From Verticillium longisporum (Eukaryota > Ascomycota > Sordariomycetes > Glomerellales > Plectosphaerellaceae), in assembly GCA_019188255.1 (NCBI GenBank), contig JAETXT010000011.1, forward strand, positions 3,410,001 to 3,474,000: 64,000 bases of DNA, in the 5' to 3' direction. The notes below the pieces were generated by a model, which had not been told where the DNA came from, ran no database searches, and was given only the letters and a program-made list of their open reading frames with translations. Both the position numbers and the translations under genes were made by a program. Of this stretch, positions 58,701 through 64,000 are shown in pieces; position 1 is the stretch's first letter, and each line of letters starts with the position of its first letter.

Positions 58701-60131
58701 GATTCGAAGCTGCTGGCCGTTGGTCGAGTCATTCTGGAGAGGTGGCAGAACTGTCTCGGACATGGCGTTGCGTCCAAAGAGGGCAACTTGGACCCTGGTG
58801 CCACCTGGAGACTGCTTGTTGAGTCCATCCAAAAGCGAGATGAACTCACGCAACTGGACTTGATCCGCTTCGTCTACACCGTCGAGAAGGATGTAGATGT
58901 TGCGCTGCCATCGGTCGGGAATGCAAGGCTCAACAAGCAAGCGTCGGAATGCACTGGAGACGGTCTTGATGTCGTCACTGCTAGACAGGATACGCAAGAG
59001 CTGCTTTCCGTAGAAAACGTCGACCTCGCTGACCTGATACGCGATGTCTCTGAGAGCTTGAATCACGGACCGTGTCTCTGGGTCAGTCTGCCGAAAGAAG
59101 AAGTAGCCCAGCATGTGACTTGTCTCCTGTTCCTCCATCATGCGGAGCCCCCAGCGGACCAAGCGTGCTGTGAGGTGGCTCTTGCCGGTGCCTGGGTTGC
59201 CGCAGCAGAAGAGAAAGCGACACTGCCCAGACAGCCACGCATCAAAAGCGGGATCCTGCAGAATCCATTCGCAGGTACCCGGAGTGCGCGTGCGATCGAG
59301 CGCTTCATACGTGTCTTGCGGGAAGACACTTGGCTGCAGGATGTCTCGGAGCTTGTCGCGGTTGGAGTTGAGAGCCTGCTCTCTGGTTTCGGTGCGCAGC
59401 GTCTGCACGTTAACATCAACCCTGGTCATCATCTCGAGGAGACGCTCTTGGTTCGAGAGTGACTGTTTCACACCAGCCATTGTCTCGGCACCGACCAGGC
59501 GGCCCTCCGCCTCGGTCAAGACAGCCAAGCGCTTGAGTGCCTCGGGTACTGGGCTCTCGTGTCCAAAAAGACGCTTGAAGTAGGCCTTGAGGCGACCTCG
59601 TCGCACCTCGGCGGCGGCCAAGACGAAGATCTCAAAGACTGTGACGAGGATGGTGACGAGCTTGTCACGTAGCTCGGGAGACAAGTGCTGAGAGACGTAG
59701 AATCTCAGACGGGATGTGAAATCTTGCATCTTCTCGAACAGCTCAATAATGGAGTCGTAGCAGGCCGACACGTCCTTGGCGGCGTTGACGAGGTACATGA
59801 CAGCTGCAAAGATATTCTGGCTGGGCGCAAACACTTCGGAGGCAGCGCCAGCCAGACTCTCACCGACGACCTCGATGGGCATCAGGGCTGCAGACATGGC
59901 GGAGAAGATGCGTTGCCTCTTGGCGCGGAAAGCCTCGAACTGCTTGTTCTGGCGGGCGATGACGGCGAGCATGTCCTCGACGGAGGTCATCGGCGGGTTC
60001 ATGTAATCAGAGAGGTCCTGATCGGACGACTCGGCATACATTTTCTGGGCATCGTGAATAAAGGCGGCGAACTGGCGCTGCATGCCACTGTGAGGCCGCC
60101 GCAAAACCTTCATGTCGGGCTTTTCGGTCAT
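55783..60131 (-). CDS. NLR-like STAND protein: Goodbye-NACHT-TPR-zinc finger, one frame break
   Basis: Read from ATG 60131 to the stop at 55783: 4349 nt, one short of 1450 codons. Domains: fungal STAND N-terminal Goodbye domain about residues 20-215 (NIFAAVMYLVNAAKDVSACYD, FEKMQDFTSRLRFY); NACHT-type NTPase with Walker A GNPGTGKSHL (about 311) and Walker B IYILLDGVDEAD (about 415); helical winged region; TPR repeats from about 905 (YRRIGSTLLNLGNYGKALLNF, GICYYRAGDYHKALRFH, ASNCYRQMGRVESALTYC). Near 57048 (rc GACGCAAGACC) the frame ends, and the TPR region continues one base over (FEPEAALMRVLAENNR) to a Cys-rich finger about 1343-1400 (CDYCLRRF, CVYCIDTLFCLPCLE, CGPNHSF). Such proteins sense non-self or damage and may trigger cell death in fungi; the ligand is unknown. 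Confidence 0.87.
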
Positions 60132-61294
60132 GGCGGATGGATGAGGGGCAGAAAGAGGGGCATGGAGGATCGTCGGCAGCTGGTCGACTGCTTTAAGGTC
60201 AGTCCTTTGCGGCTCTGTTCTGTCAGTGCCTCGAGTGAGGCTCCGTGGCGAAGGGAACACGAGAGGGCGGCGAGCTGAAACGGGTAGCCAAGGGTTCGTA
60301 ACGAAGAAGTAAACTGAACAAGTGCTTGCGCCTCATGGAGCAACTCGGCGGTTGGGCAGTCCTCAGAAGAGCCAGCCCTACGCTTTGCGGTACGGCGACT
60401 CATCATTGGAGAGTAGAGGCGGTGACGGGATCCTGCAGATCCGACCACTGGGCTTTGTCGCGTCCAGAGTGGAGGCACGGGCTATGCCAATGACTGGAGC
60501 CTGGGGGAACTGGGGAAACCAGGGAGGGGCCGTCCGTCAAGGGGTGTTCCTTCCCCATCGTCGAGGCATGCATGATGAAAGCATTTTCAGTAGAACTGGC
60601 AGCCTTGTGACGGCGACGTTGTTGATGTTGTTGTTGTTGGTTGGAGACGATGAATCCGAGATGGAGTTGGACCGCGGTTGCTGCACGAGTTAATTCGGTC
60701 AAGCGTGGTGACACACACGCCATGGCACTCAGGGGAAGAGCAAGACGAGATACAGTGCTGACGTAAACTTCTGAGCCGTTGTGCCTTGATCGCTGTGCCT
60801 CAGCGCTGTGCCTCGAGAGCTGTGGGGGCTGATGTCGATGGCTGAGCGCCTTCCTCACAGCGAAATTTCAGTGGAATGCGCGCTAATGTTTCAGGGCCAA
60901 CGCCCTTGGTTGACTGACTGACTGCCAGGCTTTCACTCGCATCGACAACCTCACCAATGACTGACCTAGATAGGGAACTCAGAAGTTTTGCTACTCTATT
61001 GGTATCTCGAGAAACTGACGAGGCCATACACTTTGCTGCCTAATGTACGCCTAGAATAAATCGGAACGAATGTCTTGCCGCCATATCTTGCCTACCAGTC
61101 CGACAACTGGACACAAGGCTGCGACCATGGTCAACTGACCGAAAGGGAGGCCAAAACGGCGCTTCCGAAACTGAACATCCGGAAAGACGCGTCGTTTTCG
61201 ACACATCACCTCCAAGTCAACCCTTCATTAGCCGCCCCATATCCCATCCGCCAATCTTGTCACAGTAGTAACGTCACGTTACGTTACTCTAGGC
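60132..61294. other. intergenic, NLR upstream to SDR 3' end
   Basis: About 1.2 kb. Holds the NLR promoter and a short TTG/ATG trinucleotide-like run at 60618-60642. Frames on both strands lack motifs. No gene called. Confidence 0.45.
60618..60642. repeat. imperfect TTG trinucleotide repeat
   Basis: About eight near-consecutive GTT/TTG units with one GAT interruption, in non-coding sequence. A simple microsatellite. Confidence 0.7.
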
Positions 61295-62166
61295 TCACCA
61301 CGTCTGAACGCCCTCCGGCGCCACGATCTTGCCAGCATCACTATCCCGTTCGCCCTCGACAACGGCTCGAATGAGCTCTCCACCAACGTCTGGACCGACT
61401 GCGCCATGCTTCTTCATCGACTCGGCATCTGCCCCACGCGCCGTGATCAGGAAGCCTGGCATGACACCCCAAACCTTGACCTTATCCTCCGAGAGGATGT
61501 GATGCCATGACAGCATGAGCATGTTGACAGCTGTCTTGCTCGTGCGGTAGCCGACAGGTCCTAGCGTCTCAGGTCCCGACGGTGCCCGTGTCGTCTTGGG
61601 CCATCCTGCGGGCGGTACCGGCCACGGCTCTGGGCCCTGGGCCATGGTTTCGAACGTTGACAGCTTGCTCGTCAGGAAGAGGAGACGAGGATCCGATGGC
61701 CTCAGCAGAAGTGGCGCCATGGTTTCCGTCAAGACGTGAGTGCCCGATACGTTGGTGTCGAACATTTTGTTGAACGCCTCACGGACACTCATGTTGGTGC
61801 CTGCTACAAAGTCCAACGCGTGTCCTGATGTCGTCAGTCACGGCACCAGGCTGAAGCCCCTGAGTCACACCGAAACGTACCATCGCTGTTGACAAGGACA
61901 TCTATACGACCATGTGATCCCTCAATACGCTCATACGCCGCCTGTATGGAATGGTCGCTGTCGATGTCGAGTTGTAAGATCTCAATGGTGCTTTCCGTAG
62001 ACGGCACTTCTGCCTGGAGCTGCTCTTTTGCTGTTTCTCCAGCGTCGGCGGACCGTGAGCCCAGGAGGACATGATACTGCTGCTCAGAGCCAATGAGGGC
62101 TTTGATGGCCTCGTACCCAACGCCAGAGTTGGCGCCGGTGATCAAGACGATACGCTGGCAGGTCAT
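61295..62166 (-). CDS. short-chain dehydrogenase/reductase
   Basis: NAD(P)-dependent oxidoreductase of the classical SDR family, substrate unknown. Minus exons 62166-61881 and 61824-61295, 271 aa. Rossmann cofactor motif TGANSGVGYE near the start, LQLDIDSDHS (acidic residue after beta-3), VLVNSDG in place of the usual NNAG, FDTNVSGTHVLTETM, catalytic YRTSK (YxxxK) and the preceding LFLTSKLS serine region, and VMPGFLITA after it. Two further in-frame ATGs lie upstream (to 62256), but the family begins just before the Rossmann motif, so 62166 is preferred. Divergent from an NmrA-type reductase, which could mean shared regulation. Confidence 0.9.
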
Positions 62167-62751
62167 GGTAAGTCTGATCTTCGATGTTGGCATTTGTCTC
62201 TCCTTCTCTCCCACTCTTCCCTTCGTAAAGCATACCAGGCGTGCCTCTCTTATCATTCATGGCACAGCCACAGTTGAGGAGGCGACGGCCGGATGTGACG
62301 TCGGCCCCCCAAACTCGGCGGCCCCACCCGGTGATGCTTCGGGGCAGTCATCGCGAGCGTCTGCCGGATGACAGTGGCACGATTAATTGGCCGCACGGCC
62401 AGACGACCACACCCACAGTTGCCCCCAAGGCGCCCGTCGATCGCCTTCAATCGGTCCAGTGTGATCCCTATGACGCCTTTAACACATGCAGCTTTCCGCC
62501 CGCACCCTGGTTCTCGCTCCGGTGCCTTGGTTTCTGCTTTTTCTGCTCGAGCTAATTCGATCCTCGAGGAGCACATTGGACAGGATTAACCTTCGCGATA
62601 CATGCGGTCTTCGATACCTTCAGCTTGATCGATTTCCAAGGCCAAGCCGTTGCCTCCCGAGCACGCCACCACGACCCCTCGCCCCGCTTCGCCGCCGCTT
62701 CACAGCCACTTCTCGAACCTCACCAAGTTCGACCTGCCGCCGAACCTGACA
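62167..62751. promoter_or_regulatory. divergent promoter, SDR / NmrA-like reductase
   Basis: About 585 bases between the two oxidoreductase starts. The plus-strand side is C-rich (62640-62750), as in fungal leaders. No defined operator was identified. Confidence 0.4.
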
Positions 62752-63663
62752 ATGGCCATCAAGAACGTCGCTCTCGTCGGCGCCAACGGCACCCTCGGCT
62801 CCGTTCTCCTCGCTAAGCTTGTCGACTCGGCCGCTTTCAACCTGACAGCCGTCATCCGCAACGGCTCCTCCTCCTCTCCGCCCTACCCCACCTCCCAAGT
62901 CCGCGTCGTAAATGTCGACAAGGAACTCACCTTCGCCTCGTTGAAGGAGGCACTCACCGGTCAGGACGCCGTCATCGCCGCCTTCCCTCTGAAAAGCCCC
63001 GACGCACACATCCGTCTCGTCGAGGCTGCCGCCGCAGCAGGCGTCAAGCTCTTCATCCCCGCTGACTTTGGCAGCATTGACGCTGACAATGCGCGCGCGA
63101 GGGAGCTGGTCCCCCTCTATCGTCATAAGCTTGCCGTGCGGCTGCGCGCACAGGAATTGGCAGATCAGCATCCCGGCTTCACCTGGACGGGTGTCGTCTG
63201 CGGGCACTTTTTCGAGTGGGGGATCAAGGAGGGCTTCTTCCACACGGACCTGAAGCGGCGCACGGCTGACATCTTTGACGGTGGGATCCATCGTGCCTCG
63301 ACAACGACCTTGACGAGGGTTGGCGAGGCTGTCGTGCGGATTCTCAAGATGTATCCGCGCGAGGAGATCAAGAACAGGACGCTGTTCATCCAGAGCTTTT
63401 GCATTGACCAGAATGAGCTGGTTGCGTCGCTGCAAAGGGCCACGGACGCCAAGTGGACCGTCAACGATCTTGAGTCGGAAGCCTTCATCCAGGAGAAGAA
63501 GGCCAAGGCGGACGGTGGAGATGTGGCTGCTGTGGAGGATTTGGTTTTTGCGATTGGAACGCTCGATGCGGATTGGACGCAGAGAGATGACTTTGCTATG
63601 AAGCTGCTCGGCTTTGAGGGCGAGAATTTGGACGAAGTCGTCGCCTCGGTGTTGAGAGATTAA
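62752..63663 (+). CDS. NmrA-like / isoflavone reductase-like atypical SDR
   Basis: Intronless, 303 aa. N-terminal NAD(P)-binding motif GANGTLGSVLLAKL (GxxGxxG), AVIRNGS cofactor-specificity segment, ALTGQDAVIAAFP, and VEAAAAAGVKLFIPADFGS, a hallmark of fungal NmrA-like reductases. The mid region GFTWTGVVCGHFFEWGIKEGFF resembles the isoflavone reductase/phenylcoumaran reductase family. It could be a redox sensor (NmrA binds NAD(P) without catalysis) or an enzyme; sequence alone does not decide. The start is the first ATG before the Rossmann motif. Length is normal and unbroken. Confidence 0.9.
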   Translation: MAIKNVALVGANGTLGSVLLAKLVDSAAFNLTAVIRNGSSSSPPYPTSQVRVVNVDKELTFASLKEALTGQDAVIAAFPLKSPDAHIRLVEAAAAAGVKLFIPADFGSIDADNARARELVPLYRHKLAVRLRAQELADQHPGFTWTGVVCGHFFEWGIKEGFFHTDLKRRTADIFDGGIHRASTTTLTRVGEAVVRILKMYPREEIKNRTLFIQSFCIDQNELVASLQRATDAKWTVNDLESEAFIQEKKAKADGGDVAAVEDLVFAIGTLDADWTQRDDFAMKLLGFEGENLDEVVASVLRD

Positions 63664-64000
63664 TGTAAAGGGTGCTGAAAGATCTATAGATTTCCGTTGA
63701 AATTGCCGAGGTCATGGCGATCTGGTGTCAATTAAAGATTGCCTATACGTGTGCTATATTCGTAAATTTGGGCACGTATCATATTACTTCCGACATATTG
63801 ATCAAGTAAAGAGGACTGTACTAGCTATAGAACTCGGACGGCTTCCCGCAATGTTCACAGTCAACGAACTCGTACCGTACACGGCTGGAGCAAACCTGAT
63901 CAACTTGATGGATGTTTATACCGCAGCACATGTTGGCTTATAGTAAGCAATCCAAAAAAACACGCTCAATATCATCTTGAGCGACCTCAAGCCCTCTTTG
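63664..64000. other. window end, 3' region of NmrA-like gene
   Basis: AT-rich sequence after the stop with a possible polyadenylation context (AATTAAAG near 63730). The remaining short frame (plus 63725-63943) has no motif. Confidence 0.4.

Noticed and set aside
1..64000. CRISPR array, prophage, transposon or viral insertion
   Set aside because: No spaced direct repeats, terminal inverted repeats, transposase, integrase or reverse transcriptase motifs were seen anywhere in the window.

Overview
The window is nuclear DNA from a filamentous ascomycete (Pezizomycotina, most likely Sordariomycetes, plant-associated). The evidence is many short introns of 46-95 nt with GT..AG borders and CTRAY branch points, a non-reducing polyketide synthase, a secreted family 3 pectate lyase, a Goodbye-NACHT NLR-like protein, and complete sets of fungal housekeeping motifs. 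Exon joins below were worked out by hand from reading phase, splice consensus and family motifs.

Layout. 0.8-10.5 kb: a nine-exon SAT-KS-AT-PT-ACP-ACP-TE polyketide synthase followed in tandem by an MFS transporter, a two-gene metabolite locus with no visible regulator or tailoring enzyme. 10.5-18.4 kb: gene-poor accessory sequence with a secreted pectate lyase and a small single-pass membrane protein. 18.9-28.5 kb: an Mtf2-like mitochondrial protein head-to-head with the WD40 protein CMR1, then sterol glucosyltransferase ATG26. 29-32 kb: a P450 with one frame break and a NYN-LOTUS protein. 33.5-50.5 kb: core genes GRIM-19 (complex I), FCP1 (Pol II CTD phosphatase), CND1 (condensin) divergent from CDC7 (replication kinase), and ribosomal protein uL15/RPL28 divergent from the CHL1 helicase. 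51.9-55.4 kb: a secreted prolyl 4-hydroxylase divergent from a redox-dead, HDEL-tailed PDI-like protein, then a tRNA-like gene. 55.8-63.7 kb: an NLR-like STAND protein, an SDR and an NmrA-type reductase.

Two themes deserve attention. First, the head-to-head prolyl 4-hydroxylase/PDI-like pair resembles the animal collagen prolyl 4-hydroxylase alpha/PDI-beta pairing, and the PDI-like gene needs two consecutive 8-nt microexons to read through. Second, five genes carry coding breaks: one base too many or too few in P450, FCP1 (twice) and the NLR, a nonsense codon in CND1, and a frame-breaking deletion in CHL1. Because FCP1 and CND1 are essential in studied fungi, and three of the four one-base breaks lie in or at mononucleotide runs, sequence or assembly error is the leading explanation. 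One FCP1 break, however, sits exactly on a canonical -1 slippery heptamer.
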